A DNA stretch of 64,000 nucleotides. Source: JAKFWF01 sp031429105 (GTDB taxonomy: Bacteria; Pseudomonadota; Alphaproteobacteria; Rhizobiales; Hyphomicrobiaceae). The notes under the pieces are model-generated. The model had not been told where the DNA came from, made no database searches, and was given only the letters and a program-made list of their open reading frames with translations. Position numbers and translations under genes: made by a program. This document shows, piece after piece, positions 1 to 9,295 of the stretch. Location of the stretch: NCBI GenBank assembly GCA_031429105.1, contig JANOYV010000100.1:1-64000 (forward strand). Direction: 5' to 3'. Numbering within the stretch: position 1 is the stretch's first letter; every line of letters begins with the position of its first letter.

Positions 1-371
<371 letters not shown>

Positions 372-603
372 AAAGATTTGATTCTGGTTTGGCTTAGAGG
401 AAGTCACTCTAAGGATAACTGCGTAGCGTCTACCTTCACTAAACAACAACTGACCAATCTGGTTGCCCAAATCAGCCAATCATCAAGTGATGGCGTGTTG
501 AAACGCAGATCTACCAGAGTCTCGTTGATAACCCTGCCCCGTTGCCGAGACATGTTATCCGCAAGGACCCCGCCGCCTGCGTTTCCTTTTCTTCATTATT
601 CAA

Positions 604-615
604 TTGTCAAAGAGC
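604..615 (-). promoter_or_regulatory. boxA-like antitermination element in the rRNA leader
   Basis: On the minus strand the leader contains GCTCTTTGACAATT, which closely matches the bacterial rrn boxA core recognised by NusB/NusE. It lies between the rrn promoter (about 770) and the 16S 5' end (371), where an antitermination site is expected. In proteobacteria it helps polymerase read through the untranslated rRNA operon. Confidence 0.75.
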
Positions 616-764
616 GGCCGATCAACATTCTCCTCCCAGCCACTTTAAATGGCGGAGACTGAAACAACAGACTTCACCGGGTCTTTCCGGCTTAGCCTTC
701 AGGTTGGTTCAGAATTAGGAGCCCGTCAAGGGCGCCGAAGCAATGTGTGCCCCGGACAAGGCGG

Positions 765-793
765 AATAAATAGAAAACCCGGGCTGGTGTCAA
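765..793 (-). promoter_or_regulatory. Predicted rrn promoter
   Basis: On the minus strand there is a perfect TTGACA -35 box (793 to 788), then an AT-rich TATTTATT stretch usable as a -10 box with a 15 to 17 base spacer. A GC-rich discriminator follows, as expected for a stringently controlled rRNA promoter. Just upstream lies an A/T tract that could act as an UP element. The start of transcription would be near 758, giving a leader of nearly 390 bases before the mature 16S end. The exact -10 register is uncertain. Confidence 0.6.
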
Positions 794-1208
794 CATCATT
801 CTTAAAAAAACTTTGGCACCCCGTGGAAAACAGGGTTAATCCATTGAAATGGATGGCAATATTTTTACAGTCCGCGCTCGCAAAATGATCGACTTTACGT
901 CGCAGTTCGTGGCCCGGTCACACCCTGCGTCGCAAGTAAAGTACCCGAGGAATATGACAGGACGAATATATGTTCTGTGCAATAACAACGGTTTGGCCGA
1001 GCGTGACGACCCTTTTTCGGTCAAATTGAGCAGCTTCTATCGGTTGCGCGGTCAAGCCGGGTGGCGGGAATTTGGGTTGTCGCGCATCACGCTCCAAACG
1101 TAAAATCGTAGTATTTTCGTTGTGCGGCAGTCCTCGGACCGGCTTCGGAGGCTGTGGCCCCAGTTATGCCACCGTGTTGCCCCATCCTAAGCTTGTATAG
1201 TTCTTGCG
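794..1208. other. Intergenic region between rrn promoter and M23 peptidase gene; no gene seen
   Basis: Open frames here are short, lack ribosome sites and resemble no known protein. Visible structure is limited to an A/T tract next to the rrn promoter and an imperfect inverted repeat at 892-942 (outer arms ACTTTAC / GTAAAGT, inner arms CGCAG / CTGCG). The repeat could be a regulatory site for the rRNA promoter, but nothing else supports that. Confidence 0.5.
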
Positions 1209-1239
1209 TTGACAGGGCATGGTCCTGTTGGGCCATAGT
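1209..1239 (+). promoter_or_regulatory. Possible sigma-70 promoter for the M23 peptidase gene
   Basis: TTGACA at 1209-1214 is followed after 18 to 19 bases by CCATAGT. Transcription would start near 1246, downstream of the TTG codon at 1239. This argues that the gene starts at the GTG at 1314 and not further upstream. Confidence 0.4.
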
Positions 1240-1313
1240 TGGTTGCATTGAGCGTGCAGAGTTGGCGACATAGCGGCTCGCCGGGGGACTCGCGCTGCAA
1301 GGGGCAATGCCAC

Positions 1314-3365
1314 GTGATTGATCGACGCCGACATGCGCCCGTGGGGCGCGCGCATACTGCACGTTCGCAAGCTCGCAGCGGCGCGAAGGCACAAGGCCTG
1401 ACCCGTGTATATCGCGGGCGCGCCAGCCGTACTCAATCTGATATCTACGACGCCGATCATGCAGCCGGACACAGCGGCGGCAGATTTAGGTGGCTGCTGA
1501 GTACATTTCTGGCAGCCGGCGTCGGCGCCGTCGCCATCGGGGTCGCAATATTTGGCTCGCTCGACAGTCGTGAAATGAACGACAGCGGGTTTCCTAAACT
1601 GAAACGTGGACGAGACCTGGTGGCAGCCCTCCCATCGCCCCAGGGCATCGGGCCCGAAGGATTGAAATGGGTCGTGCCAAAGGTCGACCGATTGCAACCG
1701 TTGGGGGATGCACAATCCGCCAAACATATCATTCGTGAAAACGTGCAGGTTCGCAAAGACGGCCGACCGTTCTTGCAAATAAAGCCGTACATGAGGGTGG
1801 TTGCCCGACTATCTCCAATCCCAGCGCGCGATGCCGAACTTGTTCCAGCGTTTAATCCTTTCAAGCTCTATGCCACCCAAGCCAGCACCGATACTGCCAG
1901 CCAAGACGGCGACGGTTCGGAAAACCGCACCGACGTTGCTATTCGCGTTGTCGAACTCGTTCTTGGCATTCTACCAGCCGAGGACGGCCAAGAGCTCGAC
2001 CAGCAAGAAGTGGCCGAGATCGTTGCCCAGGCGCGCGAGGCCGAAGCTGGTGCTATCCGCCCCGGTTTCCAAGCTGACGGCGCCGAAACGCTGGGCCCTC
2101 GCGACCAGCCATTGATTGCACCAAAACGCACGACGCCTGAGACTGCACCTGCGAACACGACCATTCTCGCAAAGTCGACGACCGATGCCGATGATACGCT
2201 TGAAGATCTAGAGCGCAGCGAACAACGTGTTCTCAGGGCCGGACGCGGCGATACTTTGGTTAGTGTTTTGCGCCGCGCGAACGCCGACAAGGCGCAGACC
2301 GACGCGATGATCGCGGCGGCTCTGCCCTCGTTCCCGGATCGCGCCATGCAGCCAGGTTATGAAGTGCACGTAACGCTGGTGCCGTCGCTCACGCGCGCTG
2401 ACAAAATGGAACCGGCACGCTTTTCTGTTTATGCCGATGGCCACGAACACAAGGTTTCTGTCAACCGCAATGCGGCCGGCGACTTTGACGTCAGCACGAC
2501 GCCGTTCGCCAGCCAGATCAACCGGGTGGCGTTAAGCGACGGCGGAAATACACCTGGCTCAAGCCTCTATGCCAGCCTCTATTACGCTGCATTGGTGCAA
2601 GGTGTTCAACCGGAAACGATCAGTCAAATCCTCCGCATTCACGCCTACGAAACCGATTTTCGCCGCCGTATTCGCCCGGGCGATCAGGTTGAATATTTCT
2701 TTGACGTCAAAGACGAAGCCGGCGCCGAGACAACGCCTGGCGAACTGCTGTTCACCTCAATCGTCACGGGCGGCGAAAATCAACGATTTTGGCGTTTCCG
2801 TACGCCGGATGGTCTGGTCGATTATTACGATGAGTTTGGTAACAACAGTCGGAAGTTCCTGATGCGTCGCCCGGTTCGGGGCGAGACTGTCCACTTCATG
2901 TCTGGCTTTGGCATGCGTCGCCACCCGGTTTTGAACTTCCTGCGTATGCACGCCGGTGTCGACTGGGCGGCCCCAACTGGAACACCGATCATGGCGGCCG
3001 GCGGCGGCGTCATCGAAGAAGCGAAATACAAGGGCGAATATGGCAACTACATGCGCATCCGCCATGCCAACGGCTACAGTACGTCTTATGCCCACATGTC
3101 GAAGTACGCGCAGGGCGTGTCAGAGGGCGCAAAAGTGCGCCAAGGCCAGGTCATCGGATTCATTGGCGCGACCGGCCTCGTTACCGGACCACATTTGCAC
3201 TACGAAGTTCTGGTCAACAATCGTCCAGTGGATCCAATGGCAATCCAAGTGCCACGCGAACGACGGTTGACCGGCAAACAGTTGTCCGATTTCCAAAAAG
3301 AGCGTTCGCGGATTGACGATCTCATGCGCCGCCCACCCGTCATGACGCACGCAACCAAACAGTAA
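1314..3365 (+). CDS. M23 family metallopeptidase (murein endopeptidase), membrane-anchored
   Basis: Predicted zinc peptidase of the LytM/M23 family, which cleaves peptide cross-links of the cell wall. With the GTG start at 1314 it has 683 residues. A basic cytoplasmic N-terminus is followed by one membrane helix (about residues 59-83), a long periplasmic linker, a LysM/OapA-like segment, and the C-terminal M23 domain. That domain shows the metal ligands in RMHAGVDW (HxxxD) and GPHLHYEV (HxH). GTG at 1314 was chosen because AAGGGG lies nine bases upstream, whereas the earlier TTG and GTG codons lie within or next to the predicted promoter. The architecture (TM, linker, M23) matches alphaproteobacterial cell-envelope endopeptidases or activators of the MepM/YebA type. 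Confidence 0.88.
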   Translation: MIDRRRHAPVGRAHTARSQARSGAKAQGLTRVYRGRASRTQSDIYDADHAAGHSGGRFRWLLSTFLAAGVGAVAIGVAIFGSLDSREMNDSGFPKLKRGRDLVAALPSPQGIGPEGLKWVVPKVDRLQPLGDAQSAKHIIRENVQVRKDGRPFLQIKPYMRVVARLSPIPARDAELVPAFNPFKLYATQASTDTASQDGDGSENRTDVAIRVVELVLGILPAEDGQELDQQEVAEIVAQAREAEAGAIRPGFQADGAETLGPRDQPLIAPKRTTPETAPANTTILAKSTTDADDTLEDLERSEQRVLRAGRGDTLVSVLRRANADKAQTDAMIAAALPSFPDRAMQPGYEVHVTLVPSLTRADKMEPARFSVYADGHEHKVSVNRNAAGDFDVSTTPFASQINRVALSDGGNTPGSSLYASLYYAALVQGVQPETISQILRIHAYETDFRRRIRPGDQVEYFFDVKDEAGAETTPGELLFTSIVTGGENQRFWRFRTPDGLVDYYDEFGNNSRKFLMRRPVRGETVHFMSGFGMRRHPVLNFLRMHAGVDWAAPTGTPIMAAGGGVIEEAKYKGEYGNYMRIRHANGYSTSYAHMSKYAQGVSEGAKVRQGQVIGFIGATGLVTGPHLHYEVLVNNRPVDPMAIQVPRERRLTGKQLSDFQKERSRIDDLMRRPPVMTHATKQ

Positions 3366-3378
3366 ATGAGCTGCGACC

Positions 3379-4695
3379 GTGACAGACTCCGCCGTTCTTC
3401 CTCAAGGTTTTCTGAAAACCGATCCCTACTGGTGGCAGGCGGCCCCTCGTGAGGCGCAGGCCGCAAAACCGTCACCGCTGCCAAAGTCCGCCGATGTGGC
3501 CATTGTCGGCGCTGGCTACGCCGGTCTATCGGCTGCACTCACCTTGGCGCGGGCCGGTCGCTCCGTCGTAGTACTGGACGCTGAAACGCCGGGCTTTGGC
3601 GGATCGAGCCGCTCCGGCGGCATGATCGGGCACGGTCATCGACTTTCTTACGCTGCTTTGAAAAACCGCTACGGGCAGGCCAAAGCGGTTGCCTTGATCC
3701 GCGAAGGCATGGCGTCGCTTGAGCATCTCATAACTTTTGTCGAAGCCGAGAAAATCGACGCGCGATTGAAGCGCACGGGGCGATTTCGCGTTGCTTGGTT
3801 GCCGACCGACTATGAAGCCATGGGCCGCGAAGCCGACATTTTGCGAAGCGAAGTCGGCCTCGATGTCGAGGTCGTGCCACGCATCGAACAACACCGCGAA
3901 ATCGCGACCGATGCGTACCACGGTGGCCTGCTCTTCCCGAGCCACGGCGGACTGCATCCAGCTTTACTGCACACCGGACTGCTGGCCGTTGCGCGCAAGG
4001 CTGGCGTCAACGTAATCGGGCATACGCCAGTCACGGGAATCGCCAAAACCACGACCGGACATGACGTTCACACGTCGCGTGGAACGATTGCCGTTCGCGA
4101 GGTGATCGCAACCACGAACGGCTATACCGGCAAAACCACACGTGACCTCGCGCGCCGATTGGTGCCGATGCCGAGCTATTTGATCGCCACCGAACAGCTA
4201 GGCGAAAATCGCGTCAAAAGCCTCATTCCCAACGGCAGAATGATCGTGGAGACCGGCTCCAAGCATCTTTACTATCGCCCCTCCCCCGATGGCACACGCA
4301 TCGTGTTTGGCGGTCGTGCAGCACTTCACCCCATTGCACTCGAGACCTCGGCGGCGCGGCTAGTGAAGTCACTAGCGCAAATCCTGCCGGAACTTTCAGG
4401 TGTTCGCGCCGAGTACGCCTGGACCGGCAACATTGCCTTTACCCGTAGCGATCTAGCCGCGATCGGGCAAAATGCCGACGGCGTCTGGTACGCCCTCGGC
4501 TGCAATGGCAGCGGTGTCGCCTTGATGAATTACCTGGGCTACAAACTCGGCCTCAAGGTACTTGGTGACCCCGATGGCGCAACCGCGTTCGACGACATCG
4601 CCTTCAAGGCAGTGCCGTTCTACGACGGCACGCCCTGGTTCCTGCCTTTGATGACCGGATACTACCGCGCGAAAGACTTGTGGCGCGGCGACTAA
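3379..4695 (+). CDS. FAD-dependent oxidoreductase of the DAO/PuuB (COG0665) type
   Basis: 438 residues. The N-terminus carries the Rossmann FAD motif VGAGYAGLSAALTLARAG at about residues 43-60, with the acidic end of strand 2 in VVVLDAE. GFGGSSRSGGMIG follows, typical of glycine-oxidase/gamma-glutamylputrescine-oxidase relatives. The C-terminal part (WTGNIAFTRSD ... GCNGSGVALMNYLG) fits the second half of the DAO fold. Such enzymes oxidise a secondary or primary amine using FAD and oxygen; the substrate cannot be read from sequence. The GTG start lies 13 bases after the M23 gene, so the two may be co-transcribed. The end overlaps the convergent reductase gene by four bases. Confidence 0.85.
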   Translation: MTDSAVLPQGFLKTDPYWWQAAPREAQAAKPSPLPKSADVAIVGAGYAGLSAALTLARAGRSVVVLDAETPGFGGSSRSGGMIGHGHRLSYAALKNRYGQAKAVALIREGMASLEHLITFVEAEKIDARLKRTGRFRVAWLPTDYEAMGREADILRSEVGLDVEVVPRIEQHREIATDAYHGGLLFPSHGGLHPALLHTGLLAVARKAGVNVIGHTPVTGIAKTTTGHDVHTSRGTIAVREVIATTNGYTGKTTRDLARRLVPMPSYLIATEQLGENRVKSLIPNGRMIVETGSKHLYYRPSPDGTRIVFGGRAALHPIALETSAARLVKSLAQILPELSGVRAEYAWTGNIAFTRSDLAAIGQNADGVWYALGCNGSGVALMNYLGYKLGLKVLGDPDGATAFDDIAFKAVPFYDGTPWFLPLMTGYYRAKDLWRGD

Positions 4696-5624
4696 GCCTT
4701 CTTGCCAAACCCAGACTCACGACCGCGCAACAGTGCCACGACGACGTCGTTGACCGGCGTTGGCACACCGACAGCCAACCCCTCGCGGCAGATCGCGCCA
4801 TTGATGTTATCAACCTCGGCAGGCCTGCCCGCCACATGGTCGAGCAACATCGAAGGGCGCGCGCCTGGGATCTTCTGGCCGAACGCTTTCACGTAGGCGA
4901 CCGGATCGTCGAAATCGAGCTTCACGCCCTTCTTGCGGGCAACGTTGAAGGCCTCCGTCGCGCAGGCGGCAGCGATCTTCCAGGCGTTGGGATCGGCCTG
5001 CACTTGTCCGACCTGCAAGCCCATCATGGCGCATGGACCAGAGTAGGTCGTATTGCAGATCAGCTTTTCCCAGATCATCTTGTTGATGTCATCGAAGGTC
5101 AGAACCTTGAAGCTGCCCGAGCGCCACGTCTCGGCCACCTGCTCTAGGCGCGGGCTCAGACCACCATCCATTTCGCCGAGCCGGAGAAATTCCATGCCGT
5201 TGTGATGGGCGTGACCCGGACCTTTCATCGACGCGCCGAAGCCACCGACAACGCCAACCATGATCCGCTTGGAGCCGACCACTTCGGCAACCTTGTCGGC
5301 CGAGCCGAGACCGTTCTGGATGGTCAAAATTGGCGCATCGGGCTTGGCCATGGCGAGGGCTGCCTTGGCCGCCGGCGTCACGCCGTCGTATTTCGTCGCG
5401 ATGATGACGAGGTCGCAGCCTTTCACATCGGCAGCGTTGGTTGTTGCATTCAATTTAACGGTGCGGTCGCCGCTTGCCCCTTCAACGCGTAAGCCCTTGG
5501 TATTCATCGCATCGACGTGCTCTTTCCAGGTATCGATGGCCCAGACGTCGTGCCGGCCCACATCCGCCAGTAGCGCGGCATAGACCGAGCCCATAGCGCC
5601 AACCCCAATAATGCCGATTTTCAT
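4692..5624 (-). CDS. Ketopantoate reductase-like (ApbA/PanE family) dehydrogenase
   Basis: 310 residues. The N-terminal NAD(P) fold starts with KIGIIGVGAMGSVYAALLA. The C-terminal helical domain shows the family signature around MIWEKLICNTTYSGPCAMMG, with the expected catalytic lysine, and a later AEVDNINGAI motif (E-x-D-x-x-NG type). Family members reduce 2-dehydropantoate to pantoate for coenzyme A synthesis, but many paralogues act on other 2-oxo acids. With no pan genes nearby, the pantothenate role is not assured. It converges on the FAD oxidoreductase with a four-base overlap. Confidence 0.85.
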   Translation of the reverse strand: MKIGIIGVGAMGSVYAALLADVGRHDVWAIDTWKEHVDAMNTKGLRVEGASGDRTVKLNATTNAADVKGCDLVIIATKYDGVTPAAKAALAMAKPDAPILTIQNGLGSADKVAEVVGSKRIMVGVVGGFGASMKGPGHAHHNGMEFLRLGEMDGGLSPRLEQVAETWRSGSFKVLTFDDINKMIWEKLICNTTYSGPCAMMGLQVGQVQADPNAWKIAAACATEAFNVARKKGVKLDFDDPVAYVKAFGQKIPGARPSMLLDHVAGRPAEVDNINGAICREGLAVGVPTPVNDVVVALLRGRESGFGKKA

Positions 5625-5740
5625 AGTCGCGTTTCCTAATTTTTTTGCTGATTTTCCGGCCCCGACCTTAACGCCAATCCGCGATCAGTGCGAGCCAAAG
5701 CCAGCCCACCATTCGGTAGATCTGCTATCCGATCCGTGCA

Positions 5741-6937
5741 TCAGCCCAGCCGCTCAATCGCAACGGCCGTTGCTTCGCCTCCGCCGATGCAGAGTGACGC
5801 GACACCGCGCGTTTGGCCACGCTTCTCGAGCGCCGCAAGCAACGTCACGATGATCCGCGCACCCGACGCACCAACCGGATGACCCAGCGCGCAGGCGCCG
5901 CCATGCACGTTGACCTTGTCGTGCGGAAGGCTGAGATCCCGCATCGCCGCCATCGTGACGACCGCGAACGCCTCGTTGATTTCGTACAGATCAACATCCT
6001 TGGCCTGCCAGCCGATTTCTTCCAGCAGCTTTTGCATCGCGAACACGGGCGCGGTCGTGAACCACGCGGGTGCTTGCGCGAAGCTCGCCGTGCCGACAAT
6101 GCGGGCAAGCGGCTGCAACTTCCGCCGCTTGGCTTCCGACGCCCGCATTAGGACGACGGCGGCCGCGCCATCCGAGATCGACGAGGAGTTGGCGGGCGTC
6201 ACGGTGCCGTCCGCGCGAAAGGCCGGTTTCAGCCCGGGGATCTTCGATGGATCGGCAGTGAAGGGCTGCTCATCGCGACTGATCTCAGCCGTGCCCTTGC
6301 GCGACTTCACCGTTACGGACGCGATCTCTTTGGTAAACGAACCATCCTCGTTAGCAGCCTTTGCGCGCTTCAGGCTTTCGATGGCGAAGGCGTCCTGCGC
6401 CTCTCGCGTGAACTGATAGTGGGTCGCGGTATCCTCGGCATAGGTGCCCATCAGACGGCCCTTGTCGTAAGCGTCTTCGAGGCCATCGACGAACATATGA
6501 TCGAGGACTTGTGCGTGCCCAAGGCGAGCGCCACTGCGCATCTTCGGCAGAATGTAAGGCGCATTCGTCATGCTTTCCATGCCGCCTGCAACGATGATGT
6601 CGCGTGGGCGCGCATGCAGCGCCTCATAGGCCTGCATCACAGTTTTCATGCCCGAACCGCACATCTTGTTGACTGTCGTGCACGGCACACTGTCTGGGAT
6701 ACCGGCATTGCGCGAGGCTTGGCGCGCCGGGGCCTGTCCGACGCCCGCTGGCAGCACGCACCCCATCAGCACTTCGCCAATGTCATCGGATTTGAGTCCG
6801 GCGCGCGCAACCGCAGCCTTAATCGCCACGCCGCCGAGTTCCGGCGCGGTTGCCGTGGCAAACATTCCCTGGAAGCTGCCCATGGCCGTGCGCGCTACAC
6901 CGACGATGACGATGTGGTCTTCGGCTGATTTGGTCAT
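5741..6937 (-). CDS. Acetyl-CoA C-acetyltransferase (thiolase II)
   Basis: 398 residues, the usual length for biosynthetic thiolases. All three catalytic elements are visible: the nucleophilic cysteine in NKMCGSGMK (about residue 90), the histidine in GHPVGASGARI near the C-terminus, and the second cysteine in SLCIGGGEATA. The enzyme condenses two acetyl-CoA to acetoacetyl-CoA, or runs in reverse, feeding polyhydroxybutyrate or acetoacetate metabolism. No phaB/phaC genes are adjacent, so the pathway is open. It lies about 116 bases upstream of the ketopantoate-reductase-like gene on the same strand and may have its own promoter in the 6938-7060 gap. Confidence 0.93.
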   Translation of the reverse strand: MTKSAEDHIVIVGVARTAMGSFQGMFATATAPELGGVAIKAAVARAGLKSDDIGEVLMGCVLPAGVGQAPARQASRNAGIPDSVPCTTVNKMCGSGMKTVMQAYEALHARPRDIIVAGGMESMTNAPYILPKMRSGARLGHAQVLDHMFVDGLEDAYDKGRLMGTYAEDTATHYQFTREAQDAFAIESLKRAKAANEDGSFTKEIASVTVKSRKGTAEISRDEQPFTADPSKIPGLKPAFRADGTVTPANSSSISDGAAAVVLMRASEAKRRKLQPLARIVGTASFAQAPAWFTTAPVFAMQKLLEEIGWQAKDVDLYEINEAFAVVTMAAMRDLSLPHDKVNVHGGACALGHPVGASGARIIVTLLAALEKRGQTRGVASLCIGGGEATAVAIERLG

Positions 6938-7063
6938 GGGGCTGTCTCCGAAACTACATGCGTTTCAGATCAGGGAACATGCCCGCGCGCTTAAGGTCAA
7001 CTGTCGTGAACTATTTCGGCTCTAGCAGCGACCAAGCTCTAGGTAATCAACCGGGAGCGACAG

Positions 7064-7141
7064 ATGATCAGCGTGCGACTTTCATTCGTGTTCTTTGCCG
7101 CAGCCGCGTTTTTAACGCTGGCCGTTTCCGCACAAGCATGA
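7064..7141 (+). CDS. Small ORF encoding a 25-residue signal-peptide-like protein
   Basis: An ATG at 7064 with GGGAG six bases upstream opens a 25-codon frame. Its product is a complete signal-peptide-like sequence: positive N-region (MISVRL), hydrophobic core (FVFFAAAAFLTLAV) and the AxA-like end SAQA, followed directly by TGA. It lies between the thiolase and DUF4236 genes, which run the other way. It may be a genuine small membrane or periplasmic peptide, a leader, or the stub of a secreted protein gene that has lost its body. No homologue is recognised. Confidence 0.4.
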   Translation: MISVRLSFVFFAAAAFLTLAVSAQA

Positions 7142-7156
7142 ACCGGTGACCCGAAC

Positions 7157-7453
7157 TCAGAACCACTTCGGCTGCCACCAATGCAGGGCGGCGGTCACAT
7201 AGGTCGGCGCGATCAGGTAGGCGACACCGGCAACCAACACCAGCGCCACGATCAGCACTACTGCTGACGCGTTGAGCGGCAACTGATAGCTCATGCCGGT
7301 GCCGGGAACGCCGAGCGTTACGGTCCGCTTGCCGCTGGTGCCGACATTGACCGTCGCGCCATGGCCGCCAATGCTGGTGCTAGCGCCCGACTTACTTAGG
7401 TTGACCTTGACGCCTGGAATGACGCTGATGATCTTGCGAAATCTGAAGCCCAT
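7157..7453 (-). CDS. DUF4236 domain protein with C-terminal membrane helix
   Basis: 98 residues from the ATG at 7453. An in-frame extension to 7519 exists, but GAGGA lies seven bases before the chosen ATG. The start MGFRFRKIISVIPGVKVNLS followed by SGASTSIGGHGATVNVG is the hallmark of the DUF4236 family (MGFRFRKSxKxxPGxRxNxS...). These are small proteins of unknown role, often found in phage-like or envelope contexts. After the domain comes one hydrophobic helix (ASAVVLIVALVLVAGVAYLI) and a short tail, so the protein is probably anchored in the inner membrane. It is separated from both neighbours and looks monocistronic. Confidence 0.75.
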   Translation of the reverse strand: MGFRFRKIISVIPGVKVNLSKSGASTSIGGHGATVNVGTSGKRTVTLGVPGTGMSYQLPLNASAVVLIVALVLVAGVAYLIAPTYVTAALHWWQPKWF

Positions 7454-7634
7454 GACGTGTTCCTCGACGATGGTCCCGCGTGTTGCGGCGACTCGATGAG
7501 TTGAATATGCCCCAGTCATGTCAGAGATTTAAGGCGTCCGAAAGCCCTATCAGGGCCAACAAAGACTGTTTCAACGGGTGAATGATAGGCGATATTCTCA
7601 ATCCGCCGATCAGGGAGACGCCGCACCCGCGCCG

Positions 7635-9074
7635 CTACTTCCCCCACTTGAACAGTCCGCCGAAAGCGTTCTTGACGCCTTCCTTGGCTTTGCCGACCAC
7701 CGTGTTGCGATCTTGCAAGCGCTCGTGCGCCGTATCGCCGTCCACCAGCTCTTTGTACTTTATCTGGTTGCCGGTATCGGCTTCAACGAGCTTCTTGCGC
7801 TCTTCCATCACGAGCGGCCCGACGCGCGACATGGGCGGGCGGATCAGCGTGCGCTGAACCATCGACGGCTCGCCCTTGTTATGCAGGAACGAGACCAACG
7901 CCTCACCGACTTTTAGCTCCTGGATGGCGCGCTCGGTATCGATGTCGGGATTGGCGCGGAATGTCTCGGCAGCCGCCCTGATCGCCTTCTGCTCCTTCGG
8001 CGTGAAGGCGCGCAGTGCATGCTGAATGCGATTACCAAGTTGGGCGGAAATCCGATCCGGCACATCGCTCGGGCTTTGCGTGACGTAGTAGACGCCAACG
8101 CCCTTCGAACGGATCAAACGGGTGACGCGCTCGATCTGATCGAGCACGGCTTTTGGCGCACCGTCGAATAGCAAATGCGCTTCGTCGAACAGAAACACGA
8201 GCTTCGGCTTATCGAGATCGCCAACCTCGGGAAGCTTGTCGAACAACTCGGCCAGCATCCACAACAGGAATGTAGAGTACAGCTTCGGCGTGTTCATCAG
8301 CTTTTCGGCAGCAAGAATGTTGACGACGCCACGGCCATCGGGCGCGGCCTTGATGAAATCCAGGATATCGAGCGCCGGAGCACCAAAGAACTTATCGGCA
8401 CCTTGCTCCTCCAGCACCAGCAAGCGACGCTGAATGACACCGACAGTCGCTGGTGCCACGTTGCCGTATTTGCTCCGCAGTGACGCTGCCCGCTTGCCCA
8501 TCTCGTCGATAACCGAGCGCAAATCCTGCAGGTCGTTGATGACCATTTTCTTGTCGCCGTCTTCGCGCTCGTCTTCAGCCCAGCGGAAGGCGATGTTGAG
8601 CACACCTTCCTGCGGCTCGGTGAGGTCCATCAGGCGCGACAGTAACAGCGGCCCCATCTCCTGGATGGTCGCCCGTACAGGATGGCCGCGCTCGCCGAAA
8701 ATATCCCAGAACACAGTCGGAAATGCACAGTTGCCCCAATCGTTGAGGCCGATCTCCTCGGCGCGCTTGACCAGCACGGGCTTGCGCTCACCCATTGCCG
8801 CGATGCCGGATAGATCCCCCTTGATGTCGGCAGCAAACACCGGGACGCCAGCGGCTGAGAAGCCTTCGGCCAGGACCTGCAGCGTGACGGTTTTGCCGGT
8901 GCCGGTCGCCCCTGTTACCAGCCCATGCCGGTTGGCTAACGCCAGTTCGATCATTTCGGGGGAGAACTGGCGGCCCGACTTGCTGCACCCGATCAGGATC
9001 ATGCCGTTTTCGACGTAGGCGCGCGGGTCGGCGGCTTGAGATTCGGGGCTTGGAGTAGCCGTCGCGTCCGACAT
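7635..9074 (-). CDS. HerA-like ATPase/helicase of the DUF853 (YjgR) family
   Basis: 479 residues. Walker A is GATGTGKT within RHGLVTGATGTGKTVTLQVL (about residues 55-63) and Walker B is the KLVFLFDEAHLLF segment. FAADIKGDLSGIA is a DUF853 signature. Members are RecA-fold ATPases related to HerA/FtsK translocases. E. coli YjgR is the named relative and its physiological role is not established. The gene lies downstream of a palindromic repeat region (9186-9290) and of a glutathione transferase gene on the same strand. The start MSDATATP is the first ATG after a long run without in-frame starts. Confidence 0.88.
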   Translation of the reverse strand: MSDATATPSPESQAADPRAYVENGMILIGCSKSGRQFSPEMIELALANRHGLVTGATGTGKTVTLQVLAEGFSAAGVPVFAADIKGDLSGIAAMGERKPVLVKRAEEIGLNDWGNCAFPTVFWDIFGERGHPVRATIQEMGPLLLSRLMDLTEPQEGVLNIAFRWAEDEREDGDKKMVINDLQDLRSVIDEMGKRAASLRSKYGNVAPATVGVIQRRLLVLEEQGADKFFGAPALDILDFIKAAPDGRGVVNILAAEKLMNTPKLYSTFLLWMLAELFDKLPEVGDLDKPKLVFLFDEAHLLFDGAPKAVLDQIERVTRLIRSKGVGVYYVTQSPSDVPDRISAQLGNRIQHALRAFTPKEQKAIRAAAETFRANPDIDTERAIQELKVGEALVSFLHNKGEPSMVQRTLIRPPMSRVGPLVMEERKKLVEADTGNQIKYKELVDGDTAHERLQDRNTVVGKAKEGVKNAFGGLFKWGK

Positions 9075-9185
9075 CGATCGTTATCCTGCTGCAAATGCAT
9101 GACGTGCCGCACGACTCGGGGAAAAGTCGCACTCCTTGCAGATGCCACGAGCGGGGAGAGTTTGTAAACGACCCGGTAGCGGTTT

Positions 9186-9290
9186 CGTAGGTTGGGTTAG
9201 GCGCGTGATCGCGCCGTAACCCAACAACTTGGGCCGGCCATCGACGAAGAGTTGGGTTACGCGCCAAAAATGGCGCTAACCCAACCTACG
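9186..9290. repeat. REP/BIME-like double palindrome
   Basis: Two hairpins lie head to tail between the DUF853 and glutathione transferase genes. Hairpin 1 (9191-9225) has arms GTTGGGTTA...TAACCCAAC enclosing GGCGCG/CGCGCC. Hairpin 2 (9251-9285) has the same outer arms enclosing GCGCCA/TGGCGC. The whole unit is bounded by a perfect 15-base inverted repeat, CGTAGGTTGGGTTAG at 9186-9200 and its complement at 9276-9290. This is the layout of a bacterial interspersed mosaic element made of two inverted REP units, of the GTAGGTTGGGTTA type seen in several bacterial groups. Confidence 0.8.
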
Positions 9291-9295
9291 TCTCT

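Noticed and set aside
1164..1778. 204-residue minus-strand frame overlapping the M23 gene start
   Set aside because: Antisense to the M23 coding region; cysteine/serine/arginine-rich with no domain.
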